Source: Bradyrhizobium sp. 149 (lineage in GTDB: Bacteria; Pseudomonadota; Alphaproteobacteria; Rhizobiales; Xanthobacteraceae). From it: DNA of 64,000 bases. Shown piece after piece: positions 47,502 through 56,848 of the stretch. The stretch is from positions 1-64,000 of the forward strand of contig NZ_JADPKK010000023.1 of assembly GCF_023073915.1 (NCBI RefSeq). Reading direction: 5' to 3'. Under the pieces are notes generated by a model. It ran no database searches. It worked only from the letters and a program-made list of their open reading frames with translations, and was not told where the DNA came from. The position numbers were made by a program, and so were the translations under genes. Positions within the stretch are counted from its first letter, which is position 1; the number at the start of each line of letters is the position of its first letter.

Positions 47502-48500
47502 ATGCCATCACGCTCAGAACAAGTTGCCGGCGAGGTTCTGGTGACCGGAGCAGCTGGCTTCATCGGTTTTCATGTTGCCCGTCGGCTGCTCGCTGAGGCG
47601 CGCCGGGTCGTCGGATTGGACAACCTCGACAGCTACTACGATCCCGCACTGAAGCGCGCACGGCTCGACATTCTGTCGCCGTGATCCGCGTTTTTCTTTT
47701 GTCCAGGTGGATCTTGGACATCGGTCGAGGATGGCCGAGCTGTTCGCAAAGCATCGATTTGCGCGTAGGCGTGCGGCTGATCGATCGAATGCCGGGCGCC
47801 AGCCTGAGCGGCCAATTGGATCACCTATGTCGAACCCAATCTCAAAAGGTTTCCTTACGGTCCTGGAAGGCGCATAACGCCTGCGGTCATTTGATCTACG
47901 CATCATCATCGTCCAATACGGCTCCGATGCCGAGTTGCCATTTTCGACGGGGCATAGGGCTGATCACCCCCTCAACTTCTATGCCCCGAGGAAGAGACCC
48001 AATGAGTTGATAGCCCACTCTTAGAGCCACCTTTACCGGCTTCCGGTCACCGGCTTACGGTTCCTTACGATCTATGGCCTTTGGGGCGCCCCGACATGGC
48101 GATTTTCCTGTTCGCTGACGCGATCGTTAAAGGCCGGTCGATCAAACTCTTCAACCATCGCGGAATGCGGCGCGACTCACCTATATCGACCACGTCACTC
48201 GCCTATCCCGCGGCTGATCGAACGTCCTCCGGACGACAACGTCGATGCGATGGGCGCTCCAACCAAGCTTTACAATCTAGGCAATAATTGCCCGGAATGC
48301 TGATGCACGTCCTCGACTTGATGGAGAAAGAACTGGGACGAACCACAGCGAAGGAGATGCTGCCGATGCAGCTTGTGGATGTTCAGAAACGTTTGCCGAC
48401 ATTGGTGATCTGACCCGTGATACCGGGTTTTCGCCATCCACCCTTATCGAAACCGGTATATGCAATTCCGTCCGATGGTATCGCGACACTACGAGATATG
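47502..48500 (+). pseudogene. UDP-glucuronate 4-epimerase-type NAD-dependent epimerase, full-length but multiply frameshifted
   Basis: ATG at 47502 begins MPSRSEQVAGEVLVTGAAGF then IGFHVARRLLAEARRVVGLD with the NAD-binding GxxGxxG. The frame stops at 47684. Other frames continue RFSFVQVDL, MAELFAKHRFA, HNACGHLIYASSSS, GRPDMAIFLFADAIVKGRSI, then KLFNHR, LYNLGNN, LMEKELGRTTAKEMLPMQ and DLTRDTGFSPSTLIETGICN, then SVRWYRDT. Every region of the about 330-residue enzyme survives in order, so decay is by small indels only. It would have supplied UDP-galacturonate. Confidence 0.8.
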
Positions 48501-48879
48501 ACCTTCCGATGGTCTCTTCCACAAGTTTCAACGGTCCGCACCCGACGGATCGGGGTATCGGTTGCAACTTCTCCGCGGCTGTGATGAACGACCAGGCGGG
48601 ACTCGAAAAGATGCGGCCCCGGGGGCATTGGGGATTCGCAGGTCCGGGGCCGCAACGCTGCGCCGAGGTGGGCTCCATCGACGCAACATAAACGTAGTCA
48701 TTGGGAAGCAATCGTTCACTCTGAATTCGTGATCATACAGATCAACGTGGGGGTACCCATCATGGTGAATGAGCCTCCTAGAATAGTCGCTTGCTAGCGC
48801 TCCCCTGTGGTGCGAAGTCTCGACCGCAATGGGGGGCTCGCTGCAGTCGTCGGAATGTTCGCGTTGTCCGGAGACATCT
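48501..48879. other. Region without a recognisable gene
   Basis: Nothing supportable between the epimerase remnant and the DUF6894 gene. Confidence 0.4.
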
Positions 48880-49137
48880 ATGCCGCGGTATTTCTTTCAT
48901 ATTCATGACGGCTACTCAGTGCTCGATGACAGCCACTCAGTGCTTGATGATGTCGGACTGGATCTCCCCGACATTTCTGCGGCCCGGACTGCGGCGATCG
49001 AGCTCAGCGGCGAAATCCTCAAGCATGACGCGATGGACCCACTCCTGCATCACATTTCATGGCAGGTGGAAGTCAGCGACAGCCCCGAGCTTGGCGGCCG
49101 GTCGCTGTTCGTTCTTCAGTTCTCCGTTGAGGAATAG
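48880..49137 (+). CDS. DUF6894-family small protein, 85 residues
   Basis: MPRYFFHIHDGYSVLDDSHS, then LPDISAARTAAIELSGEILK and WQVEVSDSPELGGRSLFVLQ, the layout of DUF6894. GGAG lies 6 bp before the ATG. A 21-bp tandem duplication (48912-48953) adds seven residues, giving YSVLDDSHSVLDD. Role unknown. Confidence 0.75.
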   Translation: MPRYFFHIHDGYSVLDDSHSVLDDVGLDLPDISAARTAAIELSGEILKHDAMDPLLHHISWQVEVSDSPELGGRSLFVLQFSVEE

Positions 49138-49244
49138 GGGACCGAAAACCGGCTTTGCCGAAGCCTGTGCAACCTGATGGCGCACCTTCGTTGGCTGCGC
49201 TTCGGCGCAATGCCCACAGATCGCAAGCAGCGCGTGCTGGTGCT

Positions 49245-49937
49245 TTACCGCTCCTCCTCCACCGGATTAGATCCAGCATGCGCCGGTTTGTCCTGCGCTG
49301 AATTGGCGCGGTCATCCTCCGAGATGGCGAGGGCAGCAAGCTCTGTGCGATTGTTGATTTCAAGCTTCTGGAAAATGCGGTGCATGTGCACCTTGGTGGT
49401 GCCGTCTGCAATGTTAAGCCGGCGCCCAATTTCCTTGTTCGACAGCCCCCGAGAGACCAGGTACATGATCTGCCGCTCGCGTTCAGTGAGCACTGCGAGC
49501 GCACTTTCCGGATTCAGGTTCTGCTCGCGAGGCACGGCCTGATCGCTGGGCGCTAATGGAGCAACGGTCTGTCCATCCAAAACATCTCGCAAGCCTTGCA
49601 CCACGGCCTGGCTCGTCATCTCTTTTAGGAGGATACTGTACCCGGCGGGGGCCTGCGCCGAGACAAGATCGTAATCCTCGCCAGCCGCAAAGAACACAAA
49701 GCGCGTTGATCGGCCGTCCAAAGGGCCGAGCGAATTGTTCATCAGCGCGGCCAGCTCCGGCATTGCCGCATCTAGGATCGCGATGTCGGGCGCAAGTGTC
49801 AAAATCGCCTGGATGCAGCTCGCCGCGTCGACGCAGGCCGCAACGATCTCGAACTCGGATTCTGAACCGAGGACACTTGCGAGACCTTGCAAAATCATTG
49901 GATGTCTGTCTGCAATTACTACAGTCGCACGATGCAT
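49245..49937 (-). CDS. NarL/FixJ-family response regulator
   Basis: A 230-residue two-domain regulator. The receiver domain has Asp10 (VVIADRHPMIL), the phosphoacceptor Asp56 (IAILDAAMPE) and Lys105 (SILLKEMTS), so it should be phosphorylatable. The C-terminal LuxR-type helix-turn-helix spans about residues 148-205 (LTERERQIMYLVSRGLSNKE, IGRRLNIADGTTKVHMHRIF). No histidine kinase is adjacent, so it is an orphan. It is divergent from a second LuxR-type regulator across 555 bp. It is a candidate to bind the cluster's 18-bp boxes. Confidence 0.9.
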   Translation of the reverse strand: MHRATVVIADRHPMILQGLASVLGSESEFEIVAACVDAASCIQAILTLAPDIAILDAAMPELAALMNNSLGPLDGRSTRFVFFAAGEDYDLVSAQAPAGYSILLKEMTSQAVVQGLRDVLDGQTVAPLAPSDQAVPREQNLNPESALAVLTERERQIMYLVSRGLSNKEIGRRLNIADGTTKVHMHRIFQKLEINNRTELAALAISEDDRANSAQDKPAHAGSNPVEEER

Positions 49938-50492
49938 CAGGCGCTCCTAACCTGCCGCCCCCAAAATTCCGCGATTGAAGCTACAGGCCCCCCTTGCCGC
50001 TCCACAAATTGATCACCAATAAACAAACTTCCAGCAATTCCCTAAGTTCTCTCGATGCGAACCCATGAGGCAAATAGCCCAACCAGTCTGTGATTCCAAT
50101 ATACACAAGTTTGGCTGATGAAAGGGCCGTACAAACCCGGTGGTCAGGCCTAGAGAGCGCTGGCGAGCGCAACTATCCGTTTGGCAACATGGTGGACGGA
50201 TGGCTTTCGCGAGCGGTTTCCACTCGCTGAGGACGAACATTCAAAGGTTGCGTCAGTATAATTGTTCGCCTCAATCGATCTCTGGTGGTTGTTCACCAGC
50301 AGCTTGGAATGCCTCGGAGTATATCGAAAGGTATATAGGCAAGACCTAAAAATCGAATCTAACCTTCAGCAAACATTAACCAAACGACGTTCCGGCCTCT
50401 GTTAAGGGGGAAACCGGGCCCGCTCTACGCTTTGGTCTTTTGCGGCGCTTTTTCATTCAAGTTGTGTGATTGCGTTTGTTGCGGAGGGTAAG
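49938..50492. other. 555-bp divergent regulatory region between two LuxR-type regulators
   Basis: AT-rich toward 50320-50400, including the dyad TATATCGAAAGGTATATA (50322-50339). No cluster box occurs here. Promoters for both regulators must lie in this interval. Confidence 0.5.
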
Positions 50493-51293
50493 ATGAGGAC
50501 GCGTCAATCCTGCAAGGTTATTTTGATCGGACGGAGTATTTTGCTGCGAGAGGGAATTTCACAAATACTGCGTGCGGCAGATTTTCAGATTGCGGCATCG
50601 GCCTCAAGCACCGATGAAATAACAAGTACCTTCCAGGCACATTACAAGCTCCTGTTTGTGATTATCCACAGCGCCGGAGAACTCGATGCGCTGAAGCATA
50701 TCGGATTTGTAAGAGAGCACTATCCGGACGCGCGCGTCGCGATCGTCTCGGACCATTACCGGCCGGATGAGCTGATCTCGGCTTACAAGGCCGGTGCCAG
50801 CGGTTATTTTGTCGACGTCAATTCATGCGACGCTTTCATCAAGTCGATCGAGCTCGTGACAATGGGCGAGACGGTGTTTCCGCCGGCATTTCTGTCGTTC
50901 GTGCTCGATAGCGGTTTCGATCGCGAGCCTCAGCTTCAGCCAGGGATCGAAGAGCCATCAGATCTGCTTGTTGCGGCCGAAGAAGTAGCACCTCATCTGT
51001 CCCCGCGAGAGCGCGCTATTCTCGCATACCTGATCGAGGGCAACTCCAACAAGTGCATTGCGCGAAAGATCGATATTGCCGAGGCGACGGTGAAGGTTCA
51101 TGTCAAGGCGATCCTGCGCAAGATACGCGTTCGGAACAGGACGCAGGCCGCAATTTGGGGAATGAACAACGGACCACTGGTGCGGGTCTCGAATGGTCAC
51201 GCGCTGCCGTTGTCGATCGATCGGAGAACTCGGCCTAGCCTTGTGCCAAGTGACCGCGGACGTCACGAAATCGGCGCCTCCGAACCAGACTAG
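50493..51293 (+). CDS. LuxR-type regulator with degenerate (pseudo-)receiver domain
   Basis: A 266-residue protein. The receiver-like domain (CKVILIGRSILLREGISQIL) lacks the acidic pair (residues 12-13 are Ile-Gly), the phosphoacceptor Asp (LLFVIIHSAGELD) and the switch Lys (GYFVDVNSCDAF). The C-terminal DNA-binding domain is intact (HLSPRERAILAYLIEGNSNK, CIARKIDIAEATVKVHVKAI, LRKIRVRNRTQAAIW). So it is probably controlled by ligand, partner or level and not phosphorylation. GGAGG precedes the ATG at 50493. I recall this type beside polysaccharide genes in Bradyrhizobium. Candidate regulator of the cluster boxes. Confidence 0.85.
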   Translation: MRTRQSCKVILIGRSILLREGISQILRAADFQIAASASSTDEITSTFQAHYKLLFVIIHSAGELDALKHIGFVREHYPDARVAIVSDHYRPDELISAYKAGASGYFVDVNSCDAFIKSIELVTMGETVFPPAFLSFVLDSGFDREPQLQPGIEEPSDLLVAAEEVAPHLSPRERAILAYLIEGNSNKCIARKIDIAEATVKVHVKAILRKIRVRNRTQAAIWGMNNGPLVRVSNGHALPLSIDRRTRPSLVPSDRGRHEIGASEPD

Positions 51294-51434
51294 CCTCGCC
51301 GATGGCCTCACGCCCATCAAGCCGCCGAAAGCTGCGCGGCGTCTGTACGCGCCGCCCAGCCTGCCGCGCGGGATTGATCTATGGATCGAGAGGATGGAGT
51401 CCGACCGTGGGTTCACCATCTTGCGGGTGACGTC

Positions 51435-51452
51435 TCCTGCATTCAAATGATG
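51435..51452 (+). promoter_or_regulatory. Cluster box G (weaker 18-bp motif)
   Basis: TCCTGCATTCAAATGATG, 14 of 18 matching the consensus, 148 bp before the beta-propeller gene and on its strand. CTAG starts 18 bp after the box. Confidence 0.45.
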
Positions 51453-51600
51453 CGCGTTTCGACTCAGCAGCTAGAAGGCATCGTCGACCAATCTTGCCGG
51501 TCGCCGTCGGAGCCTGGTGACCGGGGAGCGTCGAACCTCATCTCGGGCGCTTGCCCACCTGGATGATCCGAGCCCCTGCTTGCCCTGGAGCATGATACCG

Positions 51601-52851
51601 ATGTCTCGATCCCTCTGCACGCGAATTGGCCTGCCCGGCGCTGTGGTGGTCGTGCTTGCTTTGGCAGGCATCGCTGCCGCACAGACGCTTGCAAAGGCCA
51701 GGCTCACTGCTGCCAGCAGCCTGAACCTGCCCGACTATCTCGTTCCGGTCACCGACCCGGACACGGGCGCCACGATCGTGCGGATAACGACCCCGGGGTC
51801 GTTGGGAGCTGGCTTGGCCTGTCAACCAACCTATTGTACTCACCGATATTCAAGCGCGCAGGCCTGGAATGCCGACCAGACTCTGCTTCTGATCGCGAAC
51901 GGCTGCAACGGCCTCTGCTTTCTTGACGGGCGGACCTACGTGCCATTGTTCCGTCGGCAACGCGAAGACGAGTGCGAATGGCACCCGCGTGATCCAGAGC
52001 GCATGATATGCGTGATAGGGCGCAAAATCTCATTCTGGAGGCCGCGAACCAATGCCGAGGAGATCGTGATGATGGCCGACGGCTATCGCAACCTTCAGTT
52101 CGGACCGGGTAAGGGCAACCCCTCTCAGGACGGCCGGCGCATCGCCGTGCGGGGCACTCGCGCCGACGGCGTCGTCGTCGCGTTCGCGTTTGACCTCGTG
52201 AGCCGACAGAAGTTTCCGGATATCGAAGTCGGAAAACTGCCCGGGCGAGACGGCGTTTGCGAGATTTCTGCCTTGGGCAATTACATCAGATGCAGCCGAT
52301 GGGTCGACGGGAAAGATGAGGCATTCATATTTACCGTCGGGGGCGATCTGGTGCAAAGCTGGACCGAGCATCATCGTCCGAGTCATGGCGACATGGCTGT
52401 GGACGCTGATGGACGCGAGGTATACGTAGGAATCAGCAAGTCTGATCCCGACATATACCGAGTGATCAAACGCCGGCTGGATGACGGCTTGGTCACCGCC
52501 CTTGCTCCGCGTGGAGAGGCTTCACATGCATCCGCACGCGCGATCCACTCGCCCGGCTGGGTGATTTTAAGCTATGGTGGCGATCCAACGGAGATCGCCC
52601 AGCAACCAACGTTTGCGCCCTTCGCTCGGGAGGTTATTGCTCTGCGAATTGACGGCAGCGGCGAATTCCGACGCATTGCATACACACGCAACGTCCCGAA
52701 CAACTACTGGAGCGAGACTCACGGCTCACCGTCGCCCGACGGTTCCCAGGTGATCTGGTCGACCAATTGGGGGGTCCCGGCCGGGCCCGTGTTCGACTTT
52801 GTAACGCGCCTCGATGCTCCTGATCGGACCAGCGCCTTCTCCCGACAATGA
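51601..52851 (+). CDS. Secreted beta-propeller protein (PD40/TolB-like repeats)
   Basis: A 416-residue protein. MSRSLCTRIGLPGAVVVVLA begins a signal peptide cleaved after GIAAAQ. Repeats with WD40/PD40-like blocks follow (SSAQAWNADQTLLLIANG, NLQFGPGKGNPSQDGRRIAV, HGDMAVDADGREVYVGISK, HGSPSPDGSQVIWSTNWG). Several Cys suggest disulphides outside the cytoplasm. The start at 51601 has GGAG 10 bp upstream; an ATG at 51592 is too close to it. Such propellers occur with polysaccharide genes and can bind or cleave glycans (oligogalacturonide lyases share the fold). No catalytic set could be confirmed. Confidence 0.75.
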   Translation: MSRSLCTRIGLPGAVVVVLALAGIAAAQTLAKARLTAASSLNLPDYLVPVTDPDTGATIVRITTPGSLGAGLACQPTYCTHRYSSAQAWNADQTLLLIANGCNGLCFLDGRTYVPLFRRQREDECEWHPRDPERMICVIGRKISFWRPRTNAEEIVMMADGYRNLQFGPGKGNPSQDGRRIAVRGTRADGVVVAFAFDLVSRQKFPDIEVGKLPGRDGVCEISALGNYIRCSRWVDGKDEAFIFTVGGDLVQSWTEHHRPSHGDMAVDADGREVYVGISKSDPDIYRVIKRRLDDGLVTALAPRGEASHASARAIHSPGWVILSYGGDPTEIAQQPTFAPFAREVIALRIDGSGEFRRIAYTRNVPNNYWSETHGSPSPDGSQVIWSTNWGVPAGPVFDFVTRLDAPDRTSAFSRQ

Positions 52852-52871
52852 TCGGCGGCGGCTCCGTTCCG

Positions 52872-53870
52872 TCATGCGTGACCCAAACGAATAGGTGAGC
52901 CCCCTGCCGTTGTACGCGCTCGCGCCTGGATGGCTTTGTGGGCCGCCTTGAGAACCGAGGGGCGCAGGATTTGGAGCGCGTCCCTGATCGTTGCTTCCCA
53001 GGACTGATGGCGAAATCTTCCGCGCAATCTTGCAACCCGCAATGCACGCACGACCGTTTCGGGATCTGGAAGCCCTTGCTTGTCCTCCAGGAGGCTCCAA
53101 GTTACAGTTTTGAGATCAAGGGTCTCCTCATCGATCTGAGAGAACGATTTGGAAGCGGTTATATTATCGTGGTCCGTCATATCGTAAAAGATCAAGCCAT
53201 TGTCGATTGCAACCATGTTGCCATGGCAGGCGAGGTCGACGAAGAACAGCTGGTCCACCCCCCAACGGATCGACTTGTAGTTTCGCATCAGACAACCGGC
53301 ATGAATGACCTCGCTGTTGATCAGCAGGGTGGACGGAACAATACCCAGCACCCGGGTCTTACCAACCAGATAGAGATCCGTCAGGCACTGTTGGCTCGAA
53401 TACAGCGTGACCCGCCCTCCCTTCCGGTATCTTATGCCGTCATCCTGAACGAGATGAGACGTGGAGGTCATGAATGCGGCCGTGGGGTACGTTCTCGCCA
53501 TTTGCGCAAAAGTCTCCAGCGATTCCGGCACAAGCCAGTCGTCGTCGTGCAACACTTTAATCCAATGACCGCGACATGCGAGCATCGCGCTATTCGTATT
53601 CTCGACCTGCCCCCGTCCTCGGCGGTTCTCTACAACCCGAATACGGGAGTCGGTCCGAGCGTATTCAGATAGAATGCTCCAGCTGAGGCCTTTTGGGCCT
53701 TCGTCGTCGCTGATCACCATTTCCCAATCGGGGTACTTCTGCTGCAGTACGCTTTCGATCGCACGGCGTATCATATCCGGTCGACGGAAGGTTGGTATGG
53801 CTACCGAAATCGTGGGGCGGATGTACGGATCTCGGATACCCTCCGGCCAGTCGAGCTGCAACGGGTTCAT
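52872..53870 (-). CDS. GT2-family glycosyltransferase
   Basis: A 332-residue GT-A enzyme. The N-terminal nucleotide-sugar fold ISVAIPTFRRPDMIRRAIES and VLQQKYPDWEMVISDDEGP is followed by RGQVENTNSAMLACRGHWIK and the metal-binding LHDDDWLVPESL (residues 108-119). No membrane segment, so a soluble or peripheral inverting transferase adding one sugar to the repeat unit. It is convergent with the beta-propeller gene and divergent from the FkbM gene. Its own cluster box lies at 54041-54058 in reverse orientation. Confidence 0.9.
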   Translation of the reverse strand: MNPLQLDWPEGIRDPYIRPTISVAIPTFRRPDMIRRAIESVLQQKYPDWEMVISDDEGPKGLSWSILSEYARTDSRIRVVENRRGRGQVENTNSAMLACRGHWIKVLHDDDWLVPESLETFAQMARTYPTAAFMTSTSHLVQDDGIRYRKGGRVTLYSSQQCLTDLYLVGKTRVLGIVPSTLLINSEVIHAGCLMRNYKSIRWGVDQLFFVDLACHGNMVAIDNGLIFYDMTDHDNITASKSFSQIDEETLDLKTVTWSLLEDKQGLPDPETVVRALRVARLRGRFRHQSWEATIRDALQILRPSVLKAAHKAIQARARTTAGGSPIRLGHA

Positions 53871-54040
53871 CGCTTTTCCCTCAAGCTCAGTTCATTCATT
53901 CCAGCAGCCGATCCCGAACCCGGATGGCTCGGCAAACAGCCGGCGTCATTCTGTTGGACCGCGTCGTCGCCTGATGGACAGTGAACGTCGACACCGACCG
54001 AACGAGCACGAAGAATGCTAGGTAGCGGAGTGGGCCTGGT

Positions 54041-54058
54041 CATCCTTCATTCGCATGA
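54041..54058 (-). promoter_or_regulatory. Cluster box B (18-bp motif, minus strand)
   Basis: Reading the minus strand: TCATGCGAATGAAGGATG, then 18 bp, then CCTAG. It lies 170 bp upstream of the GT2 gene and is oriented with it. Confidence 0.7.
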
Positions 54059-54150
54059 GGATGATTGCCCCGAGGCGCGAATGTGAACCTATCAGCTCCT
54101 TGGGCAGGCTCATGGCGAAGCGGGGATTCAGAACCGACAAATCGATGCCC

Positions 54151-54168
54151 TCATGCAAATGAAGGATG
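54151..54168 (+). promoter_or_regulatory. Cluster box C (18-bp motif)
   Basis: TCATGCAAATGAAGGATG, then 18 bp, then CCTAC. It is 50 bp upstream of the FkbM gene and forms a back-to-back pair with box B. Confidence 0.75.
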
Positions 54169-54218
54169 GCTGAGCGCTTCGGTCAGCCTACGCTCTGCCG
54201 AGCACCTAACCGCTAGAG

Positions 54219-55136
54219 ATGGGTCGATCCTTGCACAAATTGCATCAACTGCTCACCAGAATTCAAGAGGAGCCCGACAAGGCTCGATTCCTACTCTCAC
54301 GCGCACTGTGGGCGAGCGGATTGTGCCGCTTTTTCACCTTCGGCTTTCCGGCCGGATACAGAATGCGTTTCTATCCGAGCTCCATGTCCGCAGGACTTTG
54401 GCGCGAACGGAACCTTCGCGCCGAAGACGCCCACTTTGTCGGAACTTACCTCCAACCCGGAGAAACCTTCGTCGATGTTGGCGCGAACGTGGGACAGCTA
54501 AGCCTCGCAGCCGCGGTACGGGTTGCACGGTCGGGACAAGTAATTGCTATCGAAGCACATCCGCGCATCTTCAAATACCTGCTGGGCAACATTCGTCTGA
54601 ACCGATTGACCATCGAGGTCCACAACACCGCCATCGGCAGCGCGGAAGGCGAACTCGTCTTCACCAACTTTCGGAGTGATGACATGAACTTCGCATGCGC
54701 TACTTCTCCCGCCGACGGCGCGGCGCTCCGAGTTCCCGTACGGACGCTCGACTCGATCGTCGGCGATCGGCCAGTGGATCTTCTTAAGGTCGACGTCGAA
54801 GGGTTCGAAGTCGATCTTCTCAAGGGCGCGGTCCAGACCGTTGCCAACTGTCGATGTCTCTACATAGAAGATTCTGAGCTCAACCTTCGGCGGGCCGGCA
54901 CCTCGCGTGCCGAGATGTATAAGCGACTGACCGATCACGGGTTTGAGCTCTTCCACCTCAGGGCGGGACGACTTGAGCCGGCGTCTCCCGACATACCGGG
55001 ACCGGATGACGATAACCTGATCGCCGTCAGACCATCAGCCTTGTCGGACCTGCTCGCGCGGACGGGCCTTCGACTCGCACAGCTCACATCACCATCGTCT
55101 GTAGATCGGCGTTTCCCGGCCGCGCGGCTTGCGTGA
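54219..55136 (+). CDS. FkbM-family SAM-dependent methyltransferase
   Basis: A 305-residue protein with the Rossmann methyltransferase core: motif I FVDVGANVGQLSLAAA (residues 84-99), acidic IAIEAHPRIFKYLLGNI, and the FkbM-specific LLKVDVEGFEVDLLKGA near residues 187-203. FkbM enzymes O-methylate sugars or natural products. In this context a sugar hydroxyl of the exported glycan is likely. The ribosome-binding site is weak. Its own cluster box lies 50 bp upstream. Confidence 0.88.
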   Translation: MGRSLHKLHQLLTRIQEEPDKARFLLSRALWASGLCRFFTFGFPAGYRMRFYPSSMSAGLWRERNLRAEDAHFVGTYLQPGETFVDVGANVGQLSLAAAVRVARSGQVIAIEAHPRIFKYLLGNIRLNRLTIEVHNTAIGSAEGELVFTNFRSDDMNFACATSPADGAALRVPVRTLDSIVGDRPVDLLKVDVEGFEVDLLKGAVQTVANCRCLYIEDSELNLRRAGTSRAEMYKRLTDHGFELFHLRAGRLEPASPDIPGPDDDNLIAVRPSALSDLLARTGLRLAQLTSPSSVDRRFPAARLA

Positions 55137-55262
55137 AGATCCATTGTCCGCCACAGGCCACGCGCATCACCAATCGGATCTGCCATCCGGGCGTCGCCTC
55201 TTCCGCAAAGCACGATCCGTTCGTGCAAGCCTTCCTTCGATTTCGCGACACTTCAGTCAACG

Positions 55263-55280
55263 TCATGCGAACGAATGATG
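55263..55280 (+). promoter_or_regulatory. Cluster box D (18-bp motif)
   Basis: TCATGCGAACGAATGATG, then 18 bp, then CCTAG (-10-like TAGGAT). It is 96 bp upstream of the flippase gene. Confidence 0.75.
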
Positions 55281-55376
55281 GCGTGCACGCGGCTCCATCC
55301 TAGGATCACCGAAGTACATCGCTCAGCCGCTACGATCTTGCCCTTCTGACTGAAATCTGGACCGAGGAACGTTTTC

Positions 55377-56681
55377 ATGGCCGCGAAACCGGCTACCGGT
55401 CCGACGCGGACAGCGGCCCTTATTCGTGTAGCGGCGGGCGTCTCCGCCCTCGCACTCACCGGCCAGCTCATGCTCGTAGCGGCCATTCCCATCCTCACCC
55501 GGCTCTATTCGCCGGAGGATTTTGGAATCTTCACGATCTATCTTTCAATCGTAAACATTCTCGGCGCGATCGCTGGGCTTCGCTTCAGCACTTCTCTGTA
55601 TGTTGTTGAGGACAGAACTCACGCGCTGGTCGCACTCAAGCTCACACTCGTCGCGGTCTGCTTTACGACCTCTGTTGTGACCACCGCGGGATACATGCTG
55701 TCGGACGTGGTGCCAGGACGCCTGCAACATCTTACCTACCTGGCACCCATCGGGATGGCTGCGGTCGGCATCGCCGACGCAATGAACTGCTGGTGCTTGC
55801 GCTTCAATCATATGCGCGACTTCGGCATGGGCCGCCTCATCCTGCCTGCGACGATGGCACTGCTCCAGGTGAGCTTCGGCCTCGCTTGCCTCGGGGACGA
55901 TGCGATGATCCAAGCCCACATCCTGAGCCAGGCTGTGCTGATCGCATTTCTCTGCGCCCGGCTCCTGAAATGGGAGGATATCCGCCGCATCAGGCAAGCT
56001 CCATGGGGTGCGGTCGCGGCGACTGCTAGGCGCGAGTACAAGTTTCCCCTGTTCGAGCTGCCCTCGGCTCTCGCAGGATTTGCTATCATCAATCTCCCCG
56101 CAATCTTCATAGGCTCGCTATTCGGTACCGCATTCGCCGGGCATTTTGGCGTCGCCGCCCGTCTCGTGACCGGTCCGGTCACCCTGATGGCCTTGCCGCT
56201 CAGCAATGTCTTCGTCGCCGAAGCTAGTAGGGGCTTCGATCGTCAGCATCTGCTCGGCACCGCATGCGGCTTGCTGGTCGTTGCGGCCGGCCTGATCGTT
56301 CTACCGGTACTCGGCCTTGGATTTGTTTCGCCCTATGTTGTCGTTCCGCTGCTCGGAGCGTCCTGGATACCTACGGGTCAGATCATGGCCGCTCTGGCGC
56401 TCATGTGCGCCGCGCAGGCGCTGTCGACGCCCATTCAAGAAGTCCCGACACTTTTTCGTCGTCAGGAACTACGGCTGCTGGTTGACCTGGTGAGAGCCGT
56501 CTTTGTATTTGCCCCGCTTCTCATTGGTGCTCACCTGGGTCACGATCCGTTGCAGGTGATCTACATGATGGCCGCCGGAGGAGCTACCGGCTACGCCTTA
56601 GGAATTATCGTGGCGCTGTTTCTGTTGAATGGGCATGGCGGTGCGCGGACGTCGGGCGCACCGATCAATGGGCCTGTATGA
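55377..56681 (+). CDS. Wzx-type oligosaccharide flippase
   Basis: A 434-residue membrane protein with about 12 hydrophobic segments. The N-terminus has the polysaccharide-transport signature LTRLYSPEDFGIFTIYLSIV. Later segments include LVALKLTLVAVCFTTSVVTT and LMALPLSNVFVAEASRGFD. It belongs to the MOP superfamily and should flip the lipid-linked repeat unit across the inner membrane. A polymerase (Wzy) is not seen in this window. Its own cluster box lies upstream. Confidence 0.88.
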   Translation: MAAKPATGPTRTAALIRVAAGVSALALTGQLMLVAAIPILTRLYSPEDFGIFTIYLSIVNILGAIAGLRFSTSLYVVEDRTHALVALKLTLVAVCFTTSVVTTAGYMLSDVVPGRLQHLTYLAPIGMAAVGIADAMNCWCLRFNHMRDFGMGRLILPATMALLQVSFGLACLGDDAMIQAHILSQAVLIAFLCARLLKWEDIRRIRQAPWGAVAATARREYKFPLFELPSALAGFAIINLPAIFIGSLFGTAFAGHFGVAARLVTGPVTLMALPLSNVFVAEASRGFDRQHLLGTACGLLVVAAGLIVLPVLGLGFVSPYVVVPLLGASWIPTGQIMAALALMCAAQALSTPIQEVPTLFRRQELRLLVDLVRAVFVFAPLLIGAHLGHDPLQVIYMMAAGGATGYALGIIVALFLLNGHGGARTSGAPINGPV

Positions 56682-56773
56682 CCCAGACGGTCGACAGAGT
56701 ACGCCTGAGGAGGCGGACATGGACGATAGTTGCGCAGGGCGAAGACAGTCAATTCGTCGGCGCGCGGTATGCT

Positions 56774-56791
56774 TCATGCAAACGAATGATG
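56774..56791 (+). promoter_or_regulatory. Cluster box E (18-bp motif)
   Basis: TCATGCAAACGAATGATG, the exact consensus. CATAC follows one bp later than the CCTAS of the best copies. It is 57 bp upstream of the thioesterase start at 56849, and its place argues against the longer thioesterase frame from 56678. Confidence 0.75.
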
Positions 56792-56848
56792 AGACGATTT
56801 CGAACATCTTCATACTCCACCCCTCCGGAGTTCGGTCGGTTAGATCCA

